Source: Schizosaccharomyces osmophilus
Taxonomy: Eukaryota > Ascomycota > Schizosaccharomycetes > Schizosaccharomycetales > Schizosaccharomycetaceae
Direction of reading: 5' to 3'
DNA length: 64,000 nucleotides
Assembly (NCBI RefSeq): GCF_027921745.1
Contig: NC_079239.1
Span: forward strand, 2,755,501 to 2,819,500
In this document: positions 19,838 to 30,731 of the stretch, piece by piece
Layout of the letters: each line of letters starts with the position of its first letter
How positions within the stretch are numbered: the stretch's first letter is position 1
Notes under the pieces: model-generated
What the model was told of the DNA's origin: nothing
Database searches by the model: none
The model's input: only the letters and a program-made list of their open reading frames with translations
Program-made: the position numbers and the translations under genes

Positions 19838-21454
19838 ATGTCATCTAGTATCACTCGTCCAGTCTTATTTATAGCTGTTCGCGAAGGAGAATATGTTTTG
19901 AAGGACGAGTTTCAGTTGTCGGCACCAACGCAAAAGTATCATATCTCAGGCTCCCCGCTTGACCCAAATACTCCTATAAAAAGTCCTACCCCAGTTCATC
20001 TACAAATCGTGTCCTTTCCTTTTTCGGAAGGTGCCTTAGGGAAAGAATACATGGAAGAACTCCGTAAAGTGCCTGGTGTACATTATACTGAAGAAGGCCG
20101 GGAAGTCCCTAATATCCTTGAAAACTACAAAAGCTCGAAACGAAAGTCCTACACTCACTCCTCCAGTAACTTCAAGCTATACAGACCATCCTCACGCCCA
20201 GGAAGCTCTACCTTTAATCCTAAATGTTTTATTTCTTCTATTACTTTTTATGAGAATATTCTTCGTTCTTTCTACACTTCCCCTTCTCTTGGAACAACAT
20301 ATGCTTTTGCCAACCATGAAGAGTCTTTCTACTGGCTCGATTTAAGTACCAGTGGCACCCATTCTACTTTGCTTCGCATAGACTTTCACAGATCTCGCCC
20401 CGTGAGTCACCACATTAATGAATTTACAAAAACTCCAAAGTTTTTAGAAATTATCATCGGGTTTGATACGGGTGATGTTCTGTGGTACGATCCCATCAAT
20501 TACAAGTACTTACGGTTCAATAAAGGTGGACATTTTAATAATAACTCAGTAACCGCTGTTCAGTGGCTTCCTAATCAAGAGTCCGTATTTTTGGTGTCTT
20601 TTCAGAATGGATGGGTTATATATTATGACAAAAACCAGCAAGAGCAACCGCTCTACTCTTCCATTCCGGAAAAAAACTTGAAATCTTTGTATCTAAGTTC
20701 GCGTGGTACTTTTACTGTGCTTAAAGACTTTCCTTCTCCCGACGATAGAAAACCTTTAAATCCCGTTGCTTGTATTGCTTTTTCAAATTCCCCAATTAAT
20801 GCATTTTCAACATCTCCTGACCACCAACATTTGGCGGTCGTATCCGAACGAGGAACTTTGAAACTTTTGAAGTATGCAGAACTAAAAATGCTTGACATTT
20901 TTCACAGCTATTTTGGCGGCTTATCATGTATAGCTTGGTCACCAGATGGAAAGTTTATTGTCACTGGCGGAAAGGATGATATGCTATCGGTTTACTCATT
21001 TCCCCAAAGAAAACTTGTTGCACGTTGTCAAGGACATAAGTCTTGGGTCTTGGGTATAACTTTTGACCGATGGCGTTGCAAAGACGACAGTTACCGCATC
21101 GCCAGTGTTGGCCTCGACTGCCAATTGCTTTTATGGGATTTTCTCGTAAGCGCACTTCACCGCCCAAAGTCTGCCCTTAACTACGTTAATAATCATGCTG
21201 AACCATCCAAGCCGACTATGAGTGATCTCGATGATGTTGGTGATCTTAATGTTCAATCAGGCTACAAAGGATTTGAACAAAATGACATAACAATCCACCC
21301 AACAGTTTCTCGATCTCTCATTCCAATCATATCCCCAATTACCTCCTACACTGTTGATGAGGCGCCTGTGACATCCGTCGTTTTCCAACCTGATTGTATG
21401 GTTACTTGCTCGTTGAACGGGAGAATCCGAATCTGGCAAAGACCCTCATGTTGA
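19838..21454 (+). CDS. bun62: WD40 protein Bun62, WDR20 family
   Basis: 538 residues from the ATG at 19838; the in-frame codons before it have no ATG. WDR20-family proteins bind and activate deubiquitinases; in S. pombe Bun62 and Bun107 activate Ubp9, which acts in membrane traffic. The N-terminal half has VHLQIVSFPFSEG and a long Ser-rich stretch. WD repeats begin near residue 200 (FDTGDVLWYDPI, VTAVQWLPNQESVF) and continue through LSCIAWSPDGKFIVTGGKDD, HKSWVLGITFDRW and IASVGLDCQLLLWDF. A last repeat, VTCSLNGRIRIW, ends the protein after a spacer, as in WDR20. Matches S. pombe SPAC12B10.03 in position and length (from memory). Confidence 0.9.
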   Translation: MSSSITRPVLFIAVREGEYVLKDEFQLSAPTQKYHISGSPLDPNTPIKSPTPVHLQIVSFPFSEGALGKEYMEELRKVPGVHYTEEGREVPNILENYKSSKRKSYTHSSSNFKLYRPSSRPGSSTFNPKCFISSITFYENILRSFYTSPSLGTTYAFANHEESFYWLDLSTSGTHSTLLRIDFHRSRPVSHHINEFTKTPKFLEIIIGFDTGDVLWYDPINYKYLRFNKGGHFNNNSVTAVQWLPNQESVFLVSFQNGWVIYYDKNQQEQPLYSSIPEKNLKSLYLSSRGTFTVLKDFPSPDDRKPLNPVACIAFSNSPINAFSTSPDHQHLAVVSERGTLKLLKYAELKMLDIFHSYFGGLSCIAWSPDGKFIVTGGKDDMLSVYSFPQRKLVARCQGHKSWVLGITFDRWRCKDDSYRIASVGLDCQLLLWDFLVSALHRPKSALNYVNNHAEPSKPTMSDLDDVGDLNVQSGYKGFEQNDITIHPTVSRSLIPIISPITSYTVDEAPVTSVVFQPDCMVTCSLNGRIRIWQRPSC

Positions 21455-21954
21455 CCGAAAGCTATACTTGCTTGTAAATGCTTACTTCCTTAATGATTGT
21501 TGTTTTTATGATACTTTCTCCATCGATAGAGTTGTCGAGTGTTTGTTTTCATTCTCATAGATGCGCGTATGATTTTCTTCAAAAGTTTAGCTTAAATGGT
21601 GTAAATAGAAAATGATCGGCGTTATATTCTCCAACAATGTTCCAATCTCAAAGTCAGTAATTGTGTATATACATATTAATATAGCTATTTTTTAAACCTT
21701 TTTTCATCTTTATCAAATATTGTCTAACCTAGCATAGACGATGACAGATTCTAGTAATTCTTCATTTTTTTTTTTCAGATGAGTCCCCCGAATATCTCAA
21801 CGTGTGCTGGTTGCCTTTTAACCAAATGCATTCTAATCTGTTTCTCATAATAGATTTAAAAAAGAAATAAAATAAGCCAGTTTCCCTTGGCTTGACTTCA
21901 TATCTTTCCTTCTTGCAAATTTCATTATCAATCCTTCGTTACAAGTGCCACTCG
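21455..21954. other. Spacer between bun62 and the TTL-like gene
   Basis: 0.5 kb holding the bun62 terminator and the promoter of the next gene. A T12 run occurs near 21766. No RNA gene seen. Confidence 0.4.
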
Positions 21955-23301
21955 ATGTCTGGTTCAGAAGACACCATCCCGGTCTATGTAAACTATAGGG
22001 ACTCATATGTAGAACCGAAAATTAAAAATGCATTATTAGAAAGTGGAATTCCATTGAAATTTGTGGATTCACGAGCTGACGCGAAGTTATTCTGGGCACA
22101 ATATGAAGACATTGATTTTGACAAGCTCTGTGATGATACTGGGACGCTAGCATGCTCTTATGTTATTCGAAAAGCACTTATTCGTAAAGAATACTTATGG
22201 AACACGGTGGTACACTATTTAGCCAAGAATCCAAAATCGATTCTGAGGACGGCTGTTCCTGAAGCATTTTCTTTAGAGCTTGATTATGCAGAGTTTTTAG
22301 ACGATTCGCTTATGGAGTCGTATGAGCTTCGACAAGAGCTGGAAAACAACGAAGCTTTAGAACCCCAACAAAGAAAATGGTATATACTGAAACCAAGCAT
22401 GTGTGATGGTGCACAAGGAATCCGTATTTTCTCTACAATTGAGGAACTGCAAGCTATATTTGATTCGTTTGATGAAGCCTTAAGTGATGATGATGAAGAG
22501 TCCAACCATTCATCTCGCGAAAACGAGATAGAAAATATAGGTGCATTGACAGTAAATGACCGAAATCCAGAAAACAAAATCGTCATTCATCAAATCCGCC
22601 ATTTTCTTGTACAACGGTACATTGCCAATCCTTTATTACTAAACAATAGGAAATTTCATATCCGTGCATATGTTTTAGCCGTTGGTGGTTTATCCGTTTA
22701 TTTGTTTAAAGAAATGCTGTGCTTGCTTGCCAGAGACGAATACGAGTCTCCTCATGCCGATGGCGAAATCAACTTGTATGGTCAATTGAGCAACACATGC
22801 ATCCAAGGAGACGCTCCAAGAGAGGCCTCCGTACAATCATTTTGGAATAGCTCTATTAATAATAAGGAAAAAGTTTTTGAATCTCTTGTACACATATTGG
22901 GAGATGTTTTTGAAGCTGCTGCAACTACGCAACGAATTCATTTTCAGGTATGCATATCTACTAAGGCTTTCGCATACAATTTACTAACATGAATGTTTAG
23001 CCTTTGAACAACTCGTTTGAGATTTTTGGAGTTGATTTCATGGTCGACGAAACTAATCAAGTACACTTACTTGAAGTGAATGCTGTGAGTATAATTGACA
23101 TCTTGTGGGTTCAAATAATTTACTAATGTATAATAGTATCCGGATTTTAGACAAACGGGTGATGAATTATCTGGATTAGTTGAAAGATTATTCAAGTCTG
23201 TAGTTCATACTGCAATCGTCCCTTTCTTTCATCCAAAGAAGAAGTGTGGGGCTTCTTCTGACTTAGTTTTAGCTCGCGAACTAAAAATATATGGTTTTTA
23301 A
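21955..23301 (+). CDS. Tubulin-tyrosine-ligase-like ATP-grasp protein, three exons
   Basis: join(21955..22947,23001..23084,23137..23301), 413 residues. I chose the ATG at 21955 (MSGSEDTIPVY); the upstream in-frame codons begin with TTG and look non-coding. Introns of 53 and 52 nt carry GTATGC and GTGAGT donors with CTAAC/CTAAT branch sites. TTL-fold features: WYILKPSMCDGAQGIRIF, FLVQRYIANPLLL, FHIRAYVLAVG, and after splicing FEIFGVDFMVD with LLEVNA, the ATP-grasp Mg-binding part. The acidic insert near residue 180 (DDDEE) is poorly conserved in this family. Matches S. pombe SPAC12B10.04 in place and length (from memory). The budding yeast relative is Pby1. The substrate is unknown, so I do not claim tubulin tyrosination. 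Confidence 0.85.
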
Positions 23302-23522
23302 TTTTCATAGGGCTTCCTATTAAAGGCACCTTTGATGTCACAATACTGTCAGTTTGAGGTTGTATTAATTTTGAGTTTGTCATTAAAAAATAAGGTATAT
23401 ACGGAATAAAGTTAATTAAAAAATAAAGTTTATAGTAAGTAGTTGGTACTTATTCTAGTATTTATATATGTACACTCTCGTCTCCGGTTCCAACTTGTAG
23501 AAATATCTAATGCCTTACAAAA

Positions 23523-25548
23523 ATGCTTTCGTTACGCTCTTTAAGTCATGGATTTAAAAAATTATTTGGAAATAAAGAATTATTGCATTCATTGCAACCT
23601 AATGTACGTACCAAAAGTAGCAAAACCTTTGGTCAGCCAACCTCATTTACACGGCCGCATCTATTACGACCAGGAGAACGTATGTGCTGAGTTTGATGAT
23701 ATATTTCAAGACCCTAATGCTGTTCAGTTACACCGAAAGTAAACGCAGATGAATATAGAGCCAGGAGGGATAATGTGGCAGCACTTATGCAAGAAGGTGA
23801 TTTATTGATTACCACTTCTGCCGCTGTGAAGTAAGAGGAAAAACTATCATGCTTTATGAAAAATTGAAATTAACTTCTTTTAGATACATGTGTGGTGCAG
23901 CTTTGTATGCCTTTTCATCATGATTTGTGATTGCGCCAAACTAATAAACATCGTCTAGTTATGAGTATCATCAAGACCCAAATTTGTAAGCTATACCCAT
24001 ATTCGACACAAAGGTTAACATGATTTAGTTATTATCTAACTGGTAATGCACGCTCGATTTATTGCAATTTGCTAACATCATCAAAGGGTGCTTGGAGCCT
24101 GATTCCATCCTACTTATACGTATGTGTGAACAAGGGAAAGGTTTCATTTATATTAATCTCCAATAGTGAAAGAAAGAGACGTGTTTGAAAATTATAAGCT
24201 TGCTCTCTTCCTTCCACCTAAAAATTCGTATGCGGAAAAATGGGAAGGCTTTCGCACTGGCGTAGAAAATGGGAGAATTTTGTTCCATATTGAGAATGCA
24301 AGTACTGATTATGAAAAAAAAAATATTAACTGAACGTGTAGATTCAAGAAAATTGGGAAGCACCGTTTGTGATTGAAGAGTTTGGTAACAGATGCAAACG
24401 GGTATTCTACAATACACAGAGAGGTTATCCTTACAAAGATCCCGTAGGCTCTTCTCCAGATGTTGTTCGGGATAAAATTAGGGATTTGCAGAGCAAAAAG
24501 CCGTTTCGATCAGCTAACGAGCTTCTGCATCCCCTGCGAACAATCAAAAGTGAAAGTGAAATATCATGTCTACAACGGGCAGCATCGATAAGTGGAAATG
24601 CATACAGAGAAGTCATGGCGAAGGACTTTCTTGAAGAAAATCAACTGGCTACTGAGCTCGAATATAGATTCAAAATGGGCGGTTGTCAACGGTCGGCTTA
24701 TGTACCTGTTGTAGCCGGGGGAAGAGTAAGTTTTCTACTTAAAATTACATCTATGAGCCATAAAATCAGAAAATCATTAATATCCCGTAATATCCTTATC
24801 TGTTCTAACCAAGTATAGAATGGACTCTGCATTCACTATACGGCGAATGACGATGCATTCCAACAAAATGATATGGTGCTAGTGGATGCAGGAGGCGTAC
24901 GTCTTTGTGTAAACGCCAGGTATGCTAACCTTGCAGGAATATGGAGGATATGTTACAGATATTTCTCGGACTTGGCCAACTGGAAGGGGGTTTACACCAG
25001 CCCAACGAGATTTGTACCAAGCTGTTTTAAACGTACAAAAAAAGTGCATCGACTTATGCACCAGTAGTGCAGGGTTAAGCTTGGCGAGAATCCACTATGA
25101 GAGTGCTGTTTTGTTGAAAGAGGAGCTTAAGCAAATTGGCATATATGGTTCGAAATCGGTATAGTACAACAAAATAATTCATCCCCACTAAAAACTAACG
25201 AAATTTAGGAAATCGAGGACGTTTTGTATCCGCATTCCATCGGTCATGAGATTGGTTTAGAAATCCACGACTGCTACTCAAACAACAGTTTTTCTCCTTT
25301 GAAGAAAAACCAAATTGTACGTACTTACCTAGTGAGCTTTTTTATTTTTTCGCTGACATCTTTAGGTGACCATTGAGCCTGGAATTTATGTTCCCTTAAA
25401 TAACCGTTGGCCAAAATGGGCGCAGGGAATTGCTATTCGTATAGAAGATAGTGTTCTGGTGGGAGAACAAGAGCCATTTGTATTAACAAAAGATACGCCC
25501 AAGGAAGTCAAGGAAATTCAGAGCTTACGTGAAAGCTCTGAGTTGTAA
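23523..25548 (+). CDS. icp55: Mitochondrial aminopeptidase P-type protease Icp55, 12 exons
   Basis: join(23523..23679,23728..23830,23884..23904,23959..23985,24029..24042,24087..24119,24167..24301,24349..24725,24819..24896,24937..25158,25209..25316,25366..25548), 485 residues, close to the 486 I remember for S. pombe. Icp55 removes one residue after presequence cleavage of mitochondrial proteins, stabilising them. The N-terminus is a basic presequence followed by GQPTSFTRPHLLRPGE, the family hallmark. Metal ligands are visible: the DAG aspartate, DISRTWP, GHEIGLEIHD, IEPGIY and IRIEDS. Exons 3-6 are 21, 27, 14 and 33 nt and are supported by frame and by continuous family sequence (YHQDPNFYYLTGCLEPDS). 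The exon 7/8 join is the least certain: I used the AG at 24347-24348 because the nearer AG does not keep the frame. Confidence 0.85.
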
Positions 25549-25703
25549 TTTCTGTTTCTCTATTATTTTACTTTTGAGGATAAAGGCATAACTAATATTA
25601 TGGTACAATCTGGACACCAGAAAAAGAAAAGTCGAGGTCAAAAATGGTATATTGGTACTAGGTGTTTCCTTAGAGGTATTCTTCAATGAATGAATATATT
25701 TAT

Positions 25704-26181
25704 TTAAAATAAATCGGGCATTCGTAATGTATGATCTCTCCGGCTGCGACAATAGGCGCTTAGTTCCTGTAGTACTTTGCTATTTCTCCATTGTTCAGGT
25801 ACTACACGCTCGCCAGAAGACCAATACAAACTAATTTAAAAAAGGTTAGTAGCCAATATAACAAAAATAGTTGAGTATTAGCACTTACATATCCCAATCG
25901 GGTTCATCAAGGAGACGGTCATATTCTTGGAGATCAGAAACGCAGTACTTATCCAGCCTTGTTTTAGCAAAGTTTGACAGGAGTAGATCCGTTTCCAAAA
26001 TTCCTCTCTTCCTCGATTGGTACTTTAGTCTTGCTCGTAATGATTCTTCTGTTTCGTCCTCGCGATCAACTCGCTTTAAATCACCTTTCGTAGTAATGAA
26101 GCGTAAGCCAACAAATCCGTTAAAATGTAAAGAATTCCTCACAAAAAGACTGTTTGCCTGATTAAAAGATGCTTTCAACAT
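25704..26181 (-). CDS. sdh5: Succinate dehydrogenase assembly factor Sdh5/SDHAF2, two exons
   Basis: complement(join(25704..25830,25889..26181)), 139 residues. This mitochondrial matrix protein helps attach FAD to the succinate dehydrogenase flavoprotein. The N-terminus is a presequence ([18 protein letters not shown]). The family core follows: [19 protein letters not shown], then [20 protein letters not shown] and WDILYWSSGE across the splice. The intron is 58 nt with GTAAGT and a CTAAC branch site. It is convergent with icp55, leaving about 155 nt between stops. Matches S. pombe SPAC12B10.06c in place (from memory). Confidence 0.93.
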
Positions 26182-26437
26182 TTTGGCTGATATTGGTTAT
26201 GAACATACTAGTTCCCGGGGAGCGTATACGTCGGTCGGCTAGAGACAAGGACAACTGTGAAACCGACTTTGACATTCAATAAATTTAAATTGTTCTATTA
26301 TTTTATTGATTTTTCTTCTTCATAATTTTTTCCCAAGTAAAAAATACCTCCATTCTACTTTCATATACCATCCTTAGGAGCCTATGCCATCTTCTACCAG
26401 TTGCCCTCTACCACCCAGAAAGTGCAAGTTGAAATAA

Positions 26438-27310
26438 ATGGACGGAGAATATATATATAAGTTTATTAGAGAATCACCACCTGGTGAAGTTAACCAGGTG
26501 GTACAAGGTAATATTTTGTTGTAACCGCTGAAACGGCTTCTCACACTGAAATAATAGATATTCGAGCACTTGGATTGACCGACGAGGACCGCATTCAAAA
26601 GCAACTTCAATTGCATCATGAAGATTCAAATTCTCCTGTAACGTTATCCCAAGATGAAAGAGCAGTCCTTTCCTCTGAAAGCAAATTGGATGACGGTCGC
26701 TACTATGATCAACGATTGCAAAAGTCCTTTGCAGTGAATTTCGAAACAATGGTATGAAGGAAAGCACTTCCAAAGAAATGCTCTTGCTAACAATATGCTT
26801 TAGGAAGCAATTGATGTTGAGGATTATAAAGAGAAACCAATTATCTCAGAGGACATTGTTAAACAAATTCAAAAGGTTACTTTGGATCATTATTTGTCTG
26901 ATGTATCAATTGGAGTTTTACAAAAGGATGCGAATGTTCCTGAATACAGCATCATGCTCGTGTCCGTAAAGTATAACCCTCAAAATTACTATAACGGTCG
27001 TTGGAGGTGTGTCTGCAAGTATGATACGGAGAGGAAGAAGTTAAGTGGAACTTCCTTTATCAGGGTGCATTACTATGAAGATGGTAATGTCTGGTTAGAT
27101 GCCGAGCGTCCTATTGATGTGAGCGTTGATGATACTGGAAAGCTTTCAGATGCCCTAATAGAAACAGAAAATGCAAATCAGCGCTCTTTTAATGTGGAGC
27201 TTTCTTCCCTGAATGATAAAAAGTTCAAAGAACTTCGCCGACAACTTCCTATTACACGCCAGAAAATTAATTGGGAGAATGTTTTAGGATTACGCATGAG
27301 AAACACATAA
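26438..27310 (+). CDS. acp1: F-actin capping protein alpha subunit Acp1, three exons
   Basis: join(26438..26507,26558..26751,26804..27310), 256 residues. With the beta subunit it caps actin filament barbed ends in patches and the contractile ring. Exon 1 codes MDGEYIYKFIRESPPGEVNQVVQ, whose FIxxSPPGE is a hallmark of CapZ alpha. Exon 2 holds the SPVTLSQDERAVL block, and exon 3 the C-terminal half with YNGRWRC and VHYYEDGNVWL, the latter strongly conserved in capping protein alpha. Introns are 50 and 52 nt; the first has no perfect branch site, only CTGAA-like options. Length equals S. pombe Acp1 as I remember it. Confidence 0.93.
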
Positions 27311-29169
27311 GCCAGCTCTTGATCTGCTCCCAGAATTTAATGAAACTATCTTACAAAGCTGAACCTGTTGCTTATAAAACCTATTCCTTTTGGACTTGAA
27401 GTGAAACGAACTTTTTCTCTCTTTTATTATTTTCATTGTCTATTCTAAAGAAATCCTCTGTTTTAGTATTGGACATGTATCAATGCTTCAAAAGTCTATC
27501 CACTTCTTTTCTACAAGTTGTTTTTTTTTTGGTTTATGGCTAGATTTTCTGACCAGCTTGATGACCAGACTACTAGAAACTAGACAATCGTTTCTACTTA
27601 TTCAATTACAATTTCTTTAATAATCATGGACTTTTGACAAGAAATAACTTTTCTTTTTTTGTCATAAGCTCACCAACGATGTAAACACAAGTTACAATAA
27701 ATCTGCACAATTGTTTACCAAAAGTTATTAAAAAGGTACCATTTTGAAGCTAATAAAAAAATTGGATGATTGTAAGCAAAAAATAGCTAATGAAGGGCTT
27801 GAAGGTCCACATTCTCTCTAAGCAATATGCTCATTTCGGGAGGGATACCAAATATAACAAGGAATAATGGTTTCAATGAAACAGTAAGCGAGCCACTACG
27901 GATAAGTGTTTTCTCCAAAATAATCATAGTTCGGAATTGAATCGAGGATTATATCGGCAAACAAATGGACAAAGAGTAAAGACAGCAATGCAGTAAACCA
28001 GGGACGGTTACAAACCTTCGCAGAGCATTCAGATCTATATTTCATTTGGAGCCTATCTTTAAAAGCAAAAGAATTGCAAACAACCAAATTAGGTTAGACG
28101 CAGAATCTACTCGCTTGCAAAATGCAATAGAGAGAAACCAGCCATAACAGCCAACTTTTACTGGGAAAAAGATCCGATTGAAACTTTCCTGATTCTTATT
28201 TCGTTGTTGGTATAGAAGGTAGAGTTGCTCATCAGCTTCAAGTGAGGTTTGAAAGTAATGGCTAGATAGTTGGTTCCATTATCAAAACACTCTACCATGT
28301 TAGGATTATTTCCTATCAATTCGTGAACGTATGTGAACCATGTTTAATAGAAAGTTACTTCTAATTATACAGGAACAATCGAGAATACGGTTCAACAAGG
28401 AATCATTGAAAGACTTAAAGCGCATGTTTTCGACAAGCAGAGAAACGGTTGCATTATGACTGCAGACCTGTGAAAGCAAATTAGAGATGATTAATAGAAA
28501 GTTTTGATGATGGGAATTCAAATGCAAGCAACCCCATACAAAGAATTTTCCCAGTGTAATTCACGGGTATAGAAAACAAATATGAGATCAAGGAATGGCA
28601 GGATTATCGTACACCTTAGATACATGTGTCAATCACTCGCTTGTGACATCCACTTTTATCAAGAGCGTTAACGATGAATAGACACCATTGTAAAGAAATT
28701 TTCATATAAAAGTCAAAACTTCAATTTCTTTTCTTTTTTCTTTATCTTTATAGGATTGTCGAGCATTCAACAAAGCGTTGCATATTGCATATCAATCGAG
28801 AGTATGCCTTTTTGGATTTTACATTCAGCATAGGTTTTTCCAATTTTCGAGGAATTATTTTAAATTTGTAGATAATCAAGAATATATTCATCCAAGACTC
28901 TGCTTGACAACAATTAGTCATTCGTGCTAACTTTTCAGCAATACAGGAAAAATTATAAACTCTCCGTTTCTATTTCTTTTCGGTAGAGCTTCTTAATCTT
29001 GTATCAATATGTAAAACATCAATTTCCAACTAAAAGAAACCCTTAGAGCGAAGAACTTGAACTGTCTTCAGATGAACCAGTCGATTGCATGTCATCCTTG
29101 ATTTCATTAATAACTTTTCTACTCACAACCAAAGCATCCATAATTTAAATTAGACAAAAGAGACACACC
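27311..29169. other. 1.86 kb region without a recognised gene
   Basis: Lies between acp1 and pet801. Minus-strand frames at 27896-28087 and 28306-28527 are 63 and 73 codons; the first has a hydrophobic stretch (WFTALLSLLFVHLFADIIL) and upstream CTAAC...AAAG sequence like an intron end. I could not build a convincing spliced gene from them. A 32-codon minus frame at 29043-29141 ends in a Ser run. A non-coding RNA or a fast-evolving small gene is possible. Confidence 0.35.
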
Positions 29170-30211
29170 ATGTCCTTTATTGAAGCATTAGGCGTAAGTA
29201 ATGGCTAATTAAAGGCTCTTTCAAACTGAGGCTCTTGTTATTTACAAATTCTTAGTCTGGAATATGCGCAGGATTGGCTGTTGATTTATCTCTATTTCCA
29301 GTGGATACGTTAAAAACTCGATTGCAAGCAAAGGGAGGATTTCTTGCAAATGGTGGATTTCAAGGCGTGTATAGAGGCCTTGGTAGCATCTTGGTTGGCA
29401 GTGCTCCTGGAGGTAATGAAACTATGAGAGCTCAAGGAGCTTCTTCAAATGATTTCACTTAAAAATTTAAAATAAAGTTTTCCTACGAACTAACAGTAAC
29501 TAACAACATCGTCAGCTTCTTTGTTTTTTACAACTTATGAGACTATGAAAACCAATCTCAGCCGTTCAAAGCTTCCATTGTCTGAACCAGTAATCCATAT
29601 GACTTCTGGATCAATGGGCGAAATTGCTGCTTGCTTGGTACGAGTTCCTACGGAAGTCATCAAGCAAAGAGCTCAGGCTTCTGGTGGAACACTTTCATCC
29701 GGAAATGTTCTCCAAACAATTTGGAAATCCGAGCAATCCTTGAGAGGTTTATATTCTGGTTACGGAATCACCATTGCGAGAGAGATTCCATTCACATTAA
29801 TACAATTTCCTCTATGGGAATATCTCAAAAAGGCATGGAGGACTTCCAACAACCGAGAGAAGAATCTGGCTCACGAGGCCGCTTTGTCTGGATCCCTTGC
29901 CGGAGGTATTGCTGCTGCAGTTACTACTCCCCTTGACGTTATAAAAACGAGAATTATGCTTTCACAAAAGGTAACGATATATTCGGGACACTATCCATTG
30001 TATTATGCATTTCTTCTAACGTAAACAGAGAACGGCCTACGTATCTACGGTGAAAAATATCATTCAATTTGAAGGAGGTCGTGCCCTTTTTTCAGGCATC
30101 GTTCCTCGTGTTCTCTGGCTCAGCGGTGGAGGTGCCATTTTCCTAGGATTTTACGACACTGTCTTCAATTTCATCCATGATCATCACATCTTCAATGAAA
30201 AGGGTCTTTAA
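29170..30211 (+). CDS. pet801: Mitochondrial S-adenosylmethionine carrier, four exons
   Basis: join(29170..29193,29256..29412,29516..29970,30029..30211), 272 residues, usual carrier length. It is a three-repeat mitochondrial carrier family protein; the SAM carriers bring S-adenosylmethionine into the matrix. Carrier signatures are FPVDTLKTRLQ in repeat 1, RVPTEVIKQRAQ in repeat 2 and TPLDVIKTRIM in repeat 3, each in the Px[DE]xx[KR] pattern, and the order of residues is that of SAMC/Pet8. Introns of 62, 103 and 58 nt have good donors and CTAAC branch sites. Exon 1 is only eight codons. Matches S. pombe SPAC12B10.09 (from memory). Confidence 0.9.
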
Positions 30212-30731
30212 ATCTCTTTTTAATATATCCCTACAAGCACTTTCTTTTCTTGATATCACCCCCAGAAACTTTTATAAAAATTCTTTTGGCTATTTATGCT
30301 GGTCAGCGTATTTGGAGCACTAAATGATATTGAATATAGATACTTGAGTTTTGTTTTTTGCTACACTTTGGATTTTCGTATTACATAGAATCAATTCAAA
30401 AAGAAATTTACAATTTAATCAAGTATAAAAATGAAAATTGAGAAATAAAATCGTTTACAAAGAAATACTATTCAGCAAATGAATCTTAGTGTTACATTTA
30501 TCTTTCGTATTCTTGGGTTTTCCTTGACAACACCACCAGTTAACTTCTGTTTCTATCAATGTTTGGTGCCTTCAATAGCTTAAAAGGGATTTGAGAGATC
30601 TACTAGTAATTTTAGTAATTTGGAATACATTTTTAGTTCGTTTGACTTTGAAAGGTAAAACGGGAGTATCATCAAAGTCTAACACCCAAAGTTTATAAAA
30701 GTCGCCGTCGGTTTTCCCTTAAATTTTCTTC
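30212..30731. other. Spacer between pet801 and nod1
   Basis: 0.52 kb holding the pet801 terminator and the nod1 promoter. No other feature recognised. Confidence 0.4.
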
